A stretch of 64,000 bases of DNA from Mucilaginibacter phenanthrenivorans. GTDB taxonomy: Bacteria; Bacteroidota; Bacteroidia; Sphingobacteriales; Sphingobacteriaceae. A program made the translations under genes and the position numbers. Of the stretch, positions 36,364 to 44,083 are shown one piece after another; the stretch's first letter is position 1; every line of letters starts with the position of its first letter. The notes beneath the pieces were generated by a model. The model was not told where the DNA came from. It worked only from the letters and a program-made list of their open reading frames with translations, and did not search any database. The stretch lies in assembly GCF_024721155.1 (NCBI RefSeq), contig NZ_JAHVAP010000001.1, positions 930,001 through 994,000 on the forward strand, given 5' to 3'.

Positions 36364-36457
36364 AAATGTTACTGTAATCGTGGTGTAACATTTATTGGTT
36401 TGTTAATCGAGACACAGAAAGCCAATAATGATGTAACATACAAAAGCCGTATGTTAC
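36364..36457. other. Two hairpins sharing a GTTAC/GTAAC core upstream of mqnE
   Basis: Hairpin one pairs AAATGTTAC (36364-36372) with GTAACATTT (36385-36393). Hairpin two pairs GTAACATAC (36433-36441) with GTATGTTAC (36449-36457), both stems being perfect 9-mers. Neither has a T-tract. They sit between the small membrane protein gene and mqnE, where a paired operator or a leader structure would be expected. Confidence 0.5.
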
Positions 36458-36480
36458 GGGACTGAGGTAAATAGAGAAGA

Positions 36481-36702
36481 CTACCTTTCGGATGTTGATG
36501 CTTCCTTCCGGTTTTTCATCCACGCGGAAAGGTAGATATTAACATAATACAAGCCTAATACAAACAAAGCTCCTATCATGCCGCCATCAAGGTAAGGAAG
36601 AAGTGCATGGTACGACTGTGGGTAGAATAATTTGGCGATAATTGTCGCCAAAAAGAAAACAAGCAATATTATGGATGCTACGGGGATACGTCCTACTTTC
36701 AT
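36481..36702 (-). CDS. Small two-helix membrane protein of unknown function
   Basis: A 73-residue protein with two hydrophobic segments (about residues 9-25 and 41-60) joined by a short loop KLFYPQSYHALLPYLDGG. It ends in a basic tail MKNRKEASTSER, which should lie in the cytoplasm. There is no motif. It lies about 140 bases upstream of mqnE on the same strand, separated by paired hairpins, and could be the first gene of that transcript. I do not recognise the family. Confidence 0.65.
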   Translation of the reverse strand: MKVGRIPVASIILLVFFLATIIAKLFYPQSYHALLPYLDGGMIGALFVLGLYYVNIYLSAWMKNRKEASTSER

Positions 36703-36754
36703 TTTTTAACTAATGTTTAATCAAATTTACAAAAAAATCCTAAATCCAAAATAT

Positions 36755-36762
36755 TAAGTTTG
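36755..36762 (+). promoter_or_regulatory. TAnnTTTG -7 box of the trans-sulfuration gene
   Basis: TAAGTTTG at 36755-36762 is a full match to the -7 consensus, 17 bases before the ATG at 36780. A clear -33 element is not visible in the T/A-rich stretch upstream. Confidence 0.45.
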
Positions 36763-36779
36763 TCCAAATTTATGTGCTT

Positions 36780-37895
36780 ATGAAACCCGAAACTATTGCC
36801 ATACACGCCGGAAATCACGTTGACGAAACATCAAAGGCTGTAATCCAGCCGATTATTTTATCAACCACATTTGAGCGTGCAGCAGATGGTACATTCCCGG
36901 GTGGCCATATTTACAGCCGATCAAGCAATCCAAACCGCGCATTGCTGGAGAATGTAATAGCCAAACTTGAGGGTGGTGTCGAAGCAGCTGCATTTTCATC
37001 CGGTAACGCTGCAGGTATGTCAGTTTTTCAGTCGCTGCCTCCTGGTACGCATATTATAGCACCCGACGATATGTACCACGGTTTGCGGAACCAGCTAAAA
37101 AATCTGTTTACCGGAATCCTGACCTTTGACTTTATCGATGTAAACGATCCGGAAACCTTGCAAAGCTATATAAGGCCCGAAACCAGTATAATCTGGATCG
37201 AAACACCATCAAACCCGCTCCTTAAATTAACGGATATAAAAAAGGTAGTTGCCATAGCAAAGGCCCGGGGCATAAAAGTGGTTTGCGATAACACTTTTGC
37301 AACACCCATTTGCCAGCAGCCCCTTGCCTTAGGCGCTGATATTGTAATGCATTCAACCACCAAATATTTTGGCGGGCATAGCGACCTTATGGGCGGCGCT
37401 TTAATAACCAAAGAAAAGAGTGACTGGTGGTTAAAGATTCGCCAGGTACAGGAAATGGGCGGCGCTATCCCCTCGCCCATGGATTGCTATATGCTTACAC
37501 GAAGTATCAAAACTTTGCCTTATCGCGTACGTGGCCACGTGCATAACGCGCAGTTATTGGCTGAATATTTAGAGCAGCACCCCAAGGTTGAACAGGTGAT
37601 GTATCCCGGCCTGACATCGCACCCGCAACATGCAATTGCAAAAGAGCAAATGACGGCGTTTGGAGGCATGCTGTCATTTACACTCAAGGACGGGCAGGAC
37701 GAAGCCCGAAGAGTAATTAACGGCCTAAAACTCTTTACAAAAGCTACCAGCTTAGGCGGTGTGGAAAGTTTAATTGAACACCGCGCGACAGTGGAGGGGC
37801 CTGATACTAAAACACCTTTTAACTTATTAAGGGTGTCAGTCGGTTTGGAACATATAGACGATTTGATTGAAGATATGGAGCAAGCCTTAAGATAA
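36780..37895 (+). CDS. Trans-sulfuration PLP enzyme (cystathionine gamma-synthase/lyase family)
   Basis: A 371-residue Cys/Met metabolism PLP enzyme. Schiff-base Lys195 lies in VMHSTTKYFGGHSD; other features are YSRSSNPNRALLENVIAKLEGG, the phosphate-binding FSSGNAAGM, DDMYHGL and the C-terminal [21 protein letters not shown]. The frame extends to a GTG at 36774, but ATG 36780 fits better. The subgroup (cystathionine gamma-synthase, gamma-lyase or methionine gamma-lyase) cannot be fixed without comparison. It is separate from the metY-metX-hom operon. Confidence 0.9.
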   Translation: MKPETIAIHAGNHVDETSKAVIQPIILSTTFERAADGTFPGGHIYSRSSNPNRALLENVIAKLEGGVEAAAFSSGNAAGMSVFQSLPPGTHIIAPDDMYHGLRNQLKNLFTGILTFDFIDVNDPETLQSYIRPETSIIWIETPSNPLLKLTDIKKVVAIAKARGIKVVCDNTFATPICQQPLALGADIVMHSTTKYFGGHSDLMGGALITKEKSDWWLKIRQVQEMGGAIPSPMDCYMLTRSIKTLPYRVRGHVHNAQLLAEYLEQHPKVEQVMYPGLTSHPQHAIAKEQMTAFGGMLSFTLKDGQDEARRVINGLKLFTKATSLGGVESLIEHRATVEGPDTKTPFNLLRVSVGLEHIDDLIEDMEQALR

Positions 37896-37918
37896 TTTAA
37901 TATCGTTTATCTTGCATT

Positions 37919-37957
37919 AAATACAACAGGCCTGCATTTTGCAGGCCTGTTGTATTT
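37919..37957. terminator. Bidirectional terminator
   Basis: An 18-bp perfect stem (37919-37936 / 37940-37957) with a TTT loop lies between the trans-sulfuration gene and the convergent MCE gene. The right side runs into TTTT on the plus strand. Confidence 0.85.
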
Positions 37958-37967
37958 TAAAATATAT

Positions 37968-37993
37968 CTTTCGGACATTACTGACTTTCGGAC
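37968..37993. repeat. Pair of CTTTCGGAC words next to the MCE stop codon
   Basis: CTTTCGGAC occurs at 37968-37976 and again at 37985-37993. It ends 4 bases before the stop codon of the MCE gene (37998, minus). On the minus strand it reads GTCCGAAAG and shares a 12-mer with the cluster at 11437. Confidence 0.5.
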
Positions 37994-37997
37994 TAAA

Positions 37998-38942
37998 TCA
38001 ATCCTTCTTCCCGCCAAAGACAGAGAAGCTTACATATCTTTTTGGATGTGCCTTAAGATCGATGAACAGGCCGTTCAGGTTTGCAGATGCATCCTTCAGA
38101 TTATTATACATTTGAGGGTCATTCAACAACAAGCCAAGGCTGCCCTTGTTGGTATTTATTTTGCTGATGGTTTCCTGCAGGTCGGCCATCGCCTTATTGG
38201 CGTTATCCAGCGTTTGCTTAATGTTGGCTGCTGCTATATCGTTACTAACCTTTTGAAAATTACTTGTAATACCTGTTAAATTTCCTGTACTGGTTTTTAA
38301 ATTAGCTGATACAACTTCGGCATTTTCCATTATTCCGTTTATATGTGCCGACTGACCACCAATAAGCGCGTCAATTTTTTTAGTGGTTCCTTCAAGTGTC
38401 TGCAGGGAGTTCGCGATACTTGTGAAGCTCCTGTCCACATTTTTTTGAAAATTAGGATTTAAGATCTTATTGATGGAAGCCAGCGACGAGTCCAACTTGG
38501 AGATCAGGTTTTCGGCTTTGGTCTGAATTGGCTGCAGGCTTTCTGCCAGGCTGCCCTGGATATCAGCGCGGAGCGTATCGTTATCATCAGCATAAGTGTT
38601 GCTATTGCCGTATTCAAATACAATAGCCTTTCCTCCCAAAAGATCGGTGCTTACCAATTTTGCCAGCGTATTTGATGGTACGTTGTATTGGCGATCAACC
38701 TTAAACTCAACAATTGTATGTCCGTTGGGTAGCAGCTTCATTTTTGAAACGTTGCCTATCGGAAAACCATTTACCAACACCGGCTTTGACACTGAAAGCC
38801 CATCAACGCTTCTATAAACGGCGTAAAACTTATTGGAACCCGAGAAAACATCGTTCCCCTTTAAAAAGCTATAACCGAGTATTAGAACTGTTATACCAAT
38901 TGCCGTTAATGCGCCAATTTTTGTTTCGTTTGATATTTTCAT
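37998..38942 (-). CDS. MCE-family (MlaD-like) lipid transport protein
   Basis: A 314-residue protein. An N-terminal membrane anchor (ETKIGALTAIGITVLILGYSFLKG) is followed by an MCE domain from about residue 35 to 115 (YAVYRSVDGLSVSKPVLVNGFPIGNVSKMKLLPNGHTIVEFKVDRQ) and a long helical region to the C-terminus. This is the layout of MlaD-like substrate carriers that shuttle phospholipids across the periplasm. The ABC and permease partners are not adjacent. It follows the amidase gene on the same strand with a palindromic spacer between them. Confidence 0.9.
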   Translation of the reverse strand: MKISNETKIGALTAIGITVLILGYSFLKGNDVFSGSNKFYAVYRSVDGLSVSKPVLVNGFPIGNVSKMKLLPNGHTIVEFKVDRQYNVPSNTLAKLVSTDLLGGKAIVFEYGNSNTYADDNDTLRADIQGSLAESLQPIQTKAENLISKLDSSLASINKILNPNFQKNVDRSFTSIANSLQTLEGTTKKIDALIGGQSAHINGIMENAEVVSANLKTSTGNLTGITSNFQKVSNDIAAANIKQTLDNANKAMADLQETISKINTNKGSLGLLLNDPQMYNNLKDASANLNGLFIDLKAHPKRYVSFSVFGGKKD

Positions 38943-38947
38943 GGGAT

Positions 38948-39084
38948 GTAGTTATTAGAGACCAGAGGTTAGAGATTAGTTAAAAAGGATAATGTTAAAA
39001 AAAATTTAATGTTTGTTTTAATTATTGAAGACGATCGGACTAGTCTCTATTCACTAATCTCCAATCACTAACCTCAACAACTAT
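38948..39084. repeat. Stop-to-start palindrome between amidase and MCE genes
   Basis: The left arm (38948-38983) has the words GTTATTAGAGA, GGTTAGAGATTAGT. The right arm (39039-39084) has the complementary AGTCTCTA, CACTAATCTCC, AATCACTAACC. The left arm starts 6 bases after the MCE start codon (38942, minus) and the right arm abuts the amidase stop codon (39085). Confidence 0.7.
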
Positions 39085-39990
39085 TTATTGTGATACTTGT
39101 TCTACTTCGGCCTTATAATTTGTTATTGCTCTTATTATTGAAGCAACAATTTCATTTTGCCCGTCTTCCGAGTTGAGGTAAGCCTCGTCGTCGGGATTGT
39201 TGATATAGCCGGTTTCAACCAGCACAGCGGGCATTGCGCTGTGACATAATACCAATATTCCCTGCTCACGAATGCCATCACTATGCCGGCCATCGGTTTC
39301 GGTAAATTCGGTATTAAGCAGTTCAGCCATTTTTATGCTTTGCCGGCGATATTTACGCTTGTATTCATTCATCAGGATGATAGACTCCGGATCGTTCGGA
39401 TCGGGGTTGGTGTTCATTTCGGTATCATCCTCTATCAGGTTTTCCTTTATTGCCTTTTCTTCCTCCTTGGTTCGGTGAAAACCATATACAAGCAGCAATA
39501 CCCCCTTGCCAGAACGATCGGCAACCTCGGTGCTTCTATAAATAGCTTTGCCGTGTTTATGACCAACCACCTCCCTAACGCGACGGCCTGGTAGCGAGTT
39601 GCAATGCAGTGAAATAAACAGGTTTCCCTTGTTCTCGTTGGCAATCTCTGCTCTTCTCTGCCAGGAAACATCTTCTTCTGTTGAGCGGGTTAAAACGGCT
39701 TTTACACCGGGCAAGTCTTTTTCTATCGCCTTTTGCAATTTTAAGGCAATAGCCAGCGTTACATTTCTCTCCAAGGAATATGAGCCGGAAGCGCCCTGAG
39801 AAAAGTTACCGGTTGAACCAGAATGATGACCGCCGTGGCCGGCATCAACAATAATGGTTTTCAACTTGTAACCGGGACTTACAGTAGTATCCTGATTTTG
39901 GAGTGAACTTAATGCAAACGAAAAAAGAGGTGATAAAGGAAGTAAAACCAATAAACCGTAAATCAATCTTTTCAATGCCTTATTTTTCAT
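39085..39990 (-). CDS. N-acetylmuramoyl-L-alanine amidase (Amidase_3)
   Basis: A 301-residue peptidoglycan amidase that cuts the bond between muramic acid and the stem peptide. An N-terminal signal or anchor (residues 8-28) leads to the zinc-binding domain TIIVDAGHGG (His52). The second ligand Glu is in SYSLERNVTLAIALKLQ, the third His in NLFISLHCNS and the catalytic Glu in PAVLVETGYINNPDD. It is of the AmiC/CwlD type, lacking an AMIN or SPOR domain. It is divergent from lptD, with 52 bases between the starts. Confidence 0.93.
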   Translation of the reverse strand: MKNKALKRLIYGLLVLLPLSPLFSFALSSLQNQDTTVSPGYKLKTIIVDAGHGGHHSGSTGNFSQGASGSYSLERNVTLAIALKLQKAIEKDLPGVKAVLTRSTEEDVSWQRRAEIANENKGNLFISLHCNSLPGRRVREVVGHKHGKAIYRSTEVADRSGKGVLLLVYGFHRTKEEEKAIKENLIEDDTEMNTNPDPNDPESIILMNEYKRKYRRQSIKMAELLNTEFTETDGRHSDGIREQGILVLCHSAMPAVLVETGYINNPDDEAYLNSEDGQNEIVASIIRAITNYKAEVEQVSQ

Positions 39991-40042
39991 TATTTTTGAA
40001 CGCTGTTAACTATATCTGCAAAAATACTATTCATAATCAATT

Positions 40043-42784
40043 TTGAAATTCATAAGCCTATTTTTTCTTCTTGCAACAATATTAACGGCAAATGTGATGG
40101 CGTCATCGCGTAACGTCAGTACCTATGTTTTTACGCTGCAAACAGACTCTCTCAAAAAAGCTGACACCTCTAAGACTACGAAAGTTACTAAAGGTAAAAA
40201 ATCTAAGGCAAATGCAGGCAAAAAAAATGCCGCTGCCAAAAATGACACCACCAAAAACGGGTCGAATGGCGGTTTACAATCACAGGTAACATCTCATGCG
40301 GAAGATTCGGTAATTACTGATAAAGTGCATGATATTACCTACTTATACGGCCGGGCAAGGGTAACATATGAAGATTTTGAACTGGATGCAGATTATATTC
40401 GCCTCGACCAAAAAAACCACCTCATATTTGCCAAGGGAAGCACCGACCCTATAACCAAACGGTACGTAGGCAGGCCGATATCAAAGCAATCAAAGGATAA
40501 GCCGGTAGAGTCTGATTCGTTACTATTTGATTATAAAACAAAAAAAGGACGGGTTTTTAACCCTGCCTCCGAGCAGGATGGCAATTACCTTTCCGGAGGC
40601 GAAATAAAAAAATTGAATGAAACGGAGGTGGCTTACCGCAATACCACGTTCAGTACCTGCGACCTGCCTCAACCAGACACCCACTTCGGGATTGTAATAA
40701 CGAAGGGTATTGGCGAGAAGAATAGGATAATTTCCGGTCCTGCATATCTTGAAATTGAGGGTATTCCCCTCCCGCTTGCCATTCCGTTCGGTTTCTTCCC
40801 CAAACCTGATCAACGGGCATCAGGTGTGATAATCCCCACGTTCGGCGAGGATCAAAAACTGGGCTTTTATTTAAGAAACTTCGGTTATTACATAGGCTTT
40901 AGCGATTATCTCGATCTTACTACTATGGGTACTGTGTACTCAAAGGGATCGTACGAATTAAATACTACTGCCCACTATTTACAGCGATATAAATACGGTG
41001 GAACGGTGTCATTAAGCTATGGCTCACACAATTACGGCCTTGAGGGCGACCCGGCACAAAAAGACTTTAACATTACCTGGTCGCATAGCCAGGACCCCAA
41101 CGCTCACCCGGGAAGCACATTTAGCGCCTCGGTGAATGCGGGTACCTCAACCTACTACCGGAATGACCCGGCGCAGAATAACTACAACCTTAATTCTCTA
41201 ACACAGAATAACTTACGATCTTCAATTAACTATAGTAAAACATGGGATGGCACCCCCTTTAACTTAAGCGTGGGCCTGTCGCACAGCCAGGATCTGACCA
41301 ACAAGACCGTTACGCTGCAATTGCCTACCTTAAGCTTTACAATGGCTTCCATCAACCCGTTTGATTCAAAGGATCGTGTTGGCGAGCAGAAATGGTACCA
41401 GAAATTGACAGTTAGCTATAGCTTGCAGGCTACGAACGAGGTGGATGCTATCCCGGAGGCACAATTATTTAAAGGATCTACCTTATCAAAAAAATTGCAG
41501 AGTCGTGCTGTACACCAAATACCGGTTGGCTTAAGCTTAAATGTGCTTAAATACTTCCAGTTCAGTAGTTCTGTTAACTATACCGATCACTGGTACCTTC
41601 AAACTATAAATAAAAGTTACATCCGTGGCGGTGTCACAAAGGATGGTGTAGTAATTGATCCCACACAGCCGGTTATCGACACCATAAGCGGCTTTAAAAG
41701 AGCCGGATCATACAACTTAAGTACGGGCCTTTCAACTAAGCTTTACAGTACAATAAACTTTAAGAAGGGAAATATCATTGCCATCAGGCACGTGATGACG
41801 CCAACCATCAGCTTCAACTACAATCCTGATTTTTCTGATCCGAGCTATGGTTATTATAAACGAATAGTAAGCAACGCAGCAATTCCATATCCAACGCAGA
41901 GCCAGCTTTACTCTATTTTTCCTGACGGATTTCCATCAGCGGGCAAGCAGGCCGGGATCAGCTTGAGTGTTGATAACACCATCCAGATGAAGTTGAAGCC
42001 TAAAACAACAGATACATCAGGTAAGGCCCGGAAAGTGAATTTACTGGATGGTTTTTCGGTTTCGACGTTCTACAATTTCGCACAGGACTCATTAAAGCTC
42101 TCTCCTATTTCGTTTTCGGCGCATACTGCTATCCTGAACCAGAAGGTTAACCTTAGCTTGTATGGCTCATTTAACCCATATGAAACGTTGGTGCTCGATA
42201 CCATTTCAAATGGTGTGATCCAGAAATATACGCGCGAGATAAACAGGTACACTTTCCAAGATGGAAAATTTCCGATGCTGACGACAATTAGCTTTTCAAT
42301 GAGCGGCAGCTTAAACTCCACTACGTTTAAGCCGCATGTGCCTGTAACACCCGGAAGCACGCTTCAGACAATAACCCCGCAACAGGCGCAGAAACTGGCG
42401 TTTATCAACAGTGATCCGAGCCAATATATTGATTTTAATGTGCCGTGGAACCTTGCTTTCAATTATAACTTTAGTTTTAATAATAATATCATCAATACCA
42501 ACAGCACCAATACGGTGATGCTAAGTGGCGACGTGAGTATTACCTCCAAATGGAAAATACAGTACAACACCAACTTCGACTTAAGAGCCGGTAAACTGGC
42601 GGTGAGTTCGTTTTCCATATACCGGGACTTGCATTGCTGGGACCTTAATGTACAGTGGGTGCCGTTCGGAATTTATAAATCATATAACGTTACATTAAAG
42701 GTGAAAGCTGCCATTTTGCAGGATCTGAAACTTAGCAAAAGAAGCGATTACACCAGCAGCTCATATTTTAACGGCAATCAATAA
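40043..42784 (+). CDS. lptD: LPS-assembly outer-membrane protein LptD
   Basis: A 913-residue outer-membrane barrel that inserts lipopolysaccharide into the outer leaflet. A TTG start gives a clear signal peptide (KFISLFFLLATILTANVMA); an in-frame stop just upstream excludes an earlier start. A Lys/Thr-rich linker (residues 37-76) precedes an OstA-type jellyroll (about 85-200) and a long beta barrel. The LptD motif appears as TFSTCDLPQPDTHFGI (Cys206) followed by GFFPKPDQRASGVIIPTFG, and a second cysteine lies in DLHCWDLNVQWVPFG near the C-terminus. cinA starts in its stop codon. Confidence 0.9.
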   Translation: MKFISLFFLLATILTANVMASSRNVSTYVFTLQTDSLKKADTSKTTKVTKGKKSKANAGKKNAAAKNDTTKNGSNGGLQSQVTSHAEDSVITDKVHDITYLYGRARVTYEDFELDADYIRLDQKNHLIFAKGSTDPITKRYVGRPISKQSKDKPVESDSLLFDYKTKKGRVFNPASEQDGNYLSGGEIKKLNETEVAYRNTTFSTCDLPQPDTHFGIVITKGIGEKNRIISGPAYLEIEGIPLPLAIPFGFFPKPDQRASGVIIPTFGEDQKLGFYLRNFGYYIGFSDYLDLTTMGTVYSKGSYELNTTAHYLQRYKYGGTVSLSYGSHNYGLEGDPAQKDFNITWSHSQDPNAHPGSTFSASVNAGTSTYYRNDPAQNNYNLNSLTQNNLRSSINYSKTWDGTPFNLSVGLSHSQDLTNKTVTLQLPTLSFTMASINPFDSKDRVGEQKWYQKLTVSYSLQATNEVDAIPEAQLFKGSTLSKKLQSRAVHQIPVGLSLNVLKYFQFSSSVNYTDHWYLQTINKSYIRGGVTKDGVVIDPTQPVIDTISGFKRAGSYNLSTGLSTKLYSTINFKKGNIIAIRHVMTPTISFNYNPDFSDPSYGYYKRIVSNAAIPYPTQSQLYSIFPDGFPSAGKQAGISLSVDNTIQMKLKPKTTDTSGKARKVNLLDGFSVSTFYNFAQDSLKLSPISFSAHTAILNQKVNLSLYGSFNPYETLVLDTISNGVIQKYTREINRYTFQDGKFPMLTTISFSMSGSLNSTTFKPHVPVTPGSTLQTITPQQAQKLAFINSDPSQYIDFNVPWNLAFNYNFSFNNNIINTNSTNTVMLSGDVSITSKWKIQYNTNFDLRAGKLAVSSFSIYRDLHCWDLNVQWVPFGIYKSYNVTLKVKAAILQDLKLSKRSDYTSSSYFNGNQ

Positions 42785-44040
42785 TGCTTGCAGAAATAAT
42801 TACCATAGGCGACGAAATACTCATCGGGCAAATTGTTGACACTAATTCAGCGTGGATGGCCGCGCAACTGAACAACATCGGGGTCCGCATTAAACAAATC
42901 TCGTCCGTTTCTGACGACCGGGACCATATTTTAACCGCACTTAAGGAAGCTGCCAACCGCGCTGATATCATACTGATAACAGGTGGCCTGGGCCCTACCA
43001 AGGATGATATCACCAAAAAAACATTAGCCGAATACTTTAATGTTGGGCTAATTGAAAATAAGGAAGCTTTGGAGAATGTGGAAAGGATCTTTAGACGGAT
43101 CAGGGGCACGCTTACTGAGCTTTTAGATGTCAATAAGCAGCAGGCGCTTGTACCTGAGAATTGTGAAGTCATCCTAAATGATAATGGTACTGCGCCGGGT
43201 ATGTGGTTTAACCAGGATGGCAAGATCTATATGTCGATGCCGGGTGTGCCCCATGAAATGATGTACATGATGCAGGAAAAGGTTATCCCGAAACTCAAGG
43301 CATCATTCAATCTCCCTGCAATTATTCATAAAACCATTTTAACCGTCGGCGAAGGCGAATCATACCTGGCGCAACGAATTGCCGATATAGAAGATTCATT
43401 GCCGCCATTTATCAAATTGGCGTACCTGCCAAAGCTTGGCCAGGTACGCCTCAGGCTTAGCGGCTATGGTGATGACGAAGTATTCCTTCGGCAAAAAGTT
43501 GAAGAGTTCTCGGCAAGGATAGTTGAGCGTGTAGCCAACGTTGTTGCTGCTGAAGAGGACATTTCGATTGAAAAAGCCATCTTAAACTACATGAGTGACA
43601 GGGGCCTCACCCTTTCTGTTGCTGAGAGCTGCACTGGCGGCTATATTTCGCATTTAATTACCCAACATGCAGGTTCTTCCAAGGTGTTTTTTGGCGGTGC
43701 CGTTTCCTATTCCTACGAATTAAAAGAAAGTATTTTAGGCGTGAAAGAAGAGACCTTAACCAAATTCGGAGCGGTTAGCGAAGAAACGGCCACCGAGATG
43801 GTGGAGGGCGCATTGAAGAACTTTAAATCAGATTTTGCCCTTGCTGTAACCGGTATTGCCGGCCCTGATGGCGGCACCCCTGAAAAGCCGGTAGGGACAG
43901 TGTGGATAGCGGTGGCATCTGTTAACAAAACAGTGGTAAAGAAATTAACATTTGGGAATAAACGCCGGGAAAACATCGAAAGGACTGCAATTTCGGCCTT
44001 AAATATGTTGAATACTTTACTCCACAATTCTGCGGAATAA
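42784..44040 (+). CDS. cinA: CinA-family protein, nicotinamide-nucleotide amidohydrolase
   Basis: A 418-residue two-domain protein. The N-terminal MoCF-like domain (EIITIGDEILIGQIVDTNSAWMA, ITGGLGPTKDDITKK, GTAPGMWF, MPGVPHEM) is an ADP-ribose pyrophosphatase in characterised members. The C-terminal PncC domain (VAESCTGGYISHLITQHAGSSKVFFGGAVSYS, GIAGPDGGTPEKPVGTVWIA) deamidates NMN to NaMN in pyridine nucleotide salvage. The ATG shares one base with the lptD stop (TAATG), so translation is coupled. Confidence 0.95.
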   Translation: MLAEIITIGDEILIGQIVDTNSAWMAAQLNNIGVRIKQISSVSDDRDHILTALKEAANRADIILITGGLGPTKDDITKKTLAEYFNVGLIENKEALENVERIFRRIRGTLTELLDVNKQQALVPENCEVILNDNGTAPGMWFNQDGKIYMSMPGVPHEMMYMMQEKVIPKLKASFNLPAIIHKTILTVGEGESYLAQRIADIEDSLPPFIKLAYLPKLGQVRLRLSGYGDDEVFLRQKVEEFSARIVERVANVVAAEEDISIEKAILNYMSDRGLTLSVAESCTGGYISHLITQHAGSSKVFFGGAVSYSYELKESILGVKEETLTKFGAVSEETATEMVEGALKNFKSDFALAVTGIAGPDGGTPEKPVGTVWIAVASVNKTVVKKLTFGNKRRENIERTAISALNMLNTLLHNSAE

Positions 44041-44053
44041 CCGCAAAATCCCC

Positions 44054-44061
44054 TAATTTTG
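44054..44061 (+). promoter_or_regulatory. TAnnTTTG -7 box upstream of the E2 gene
   Basis: TAATTTTG at 44054-44061 is a full match to the -7 consensus and lies 22 bases before the ATG. It may give the E2 gene its own promoter behind cinA. The -33 element is weak. Confidence 0.4.
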
Positions 44062-44083
44062 GCTTTTAATCTATATATTGTCT

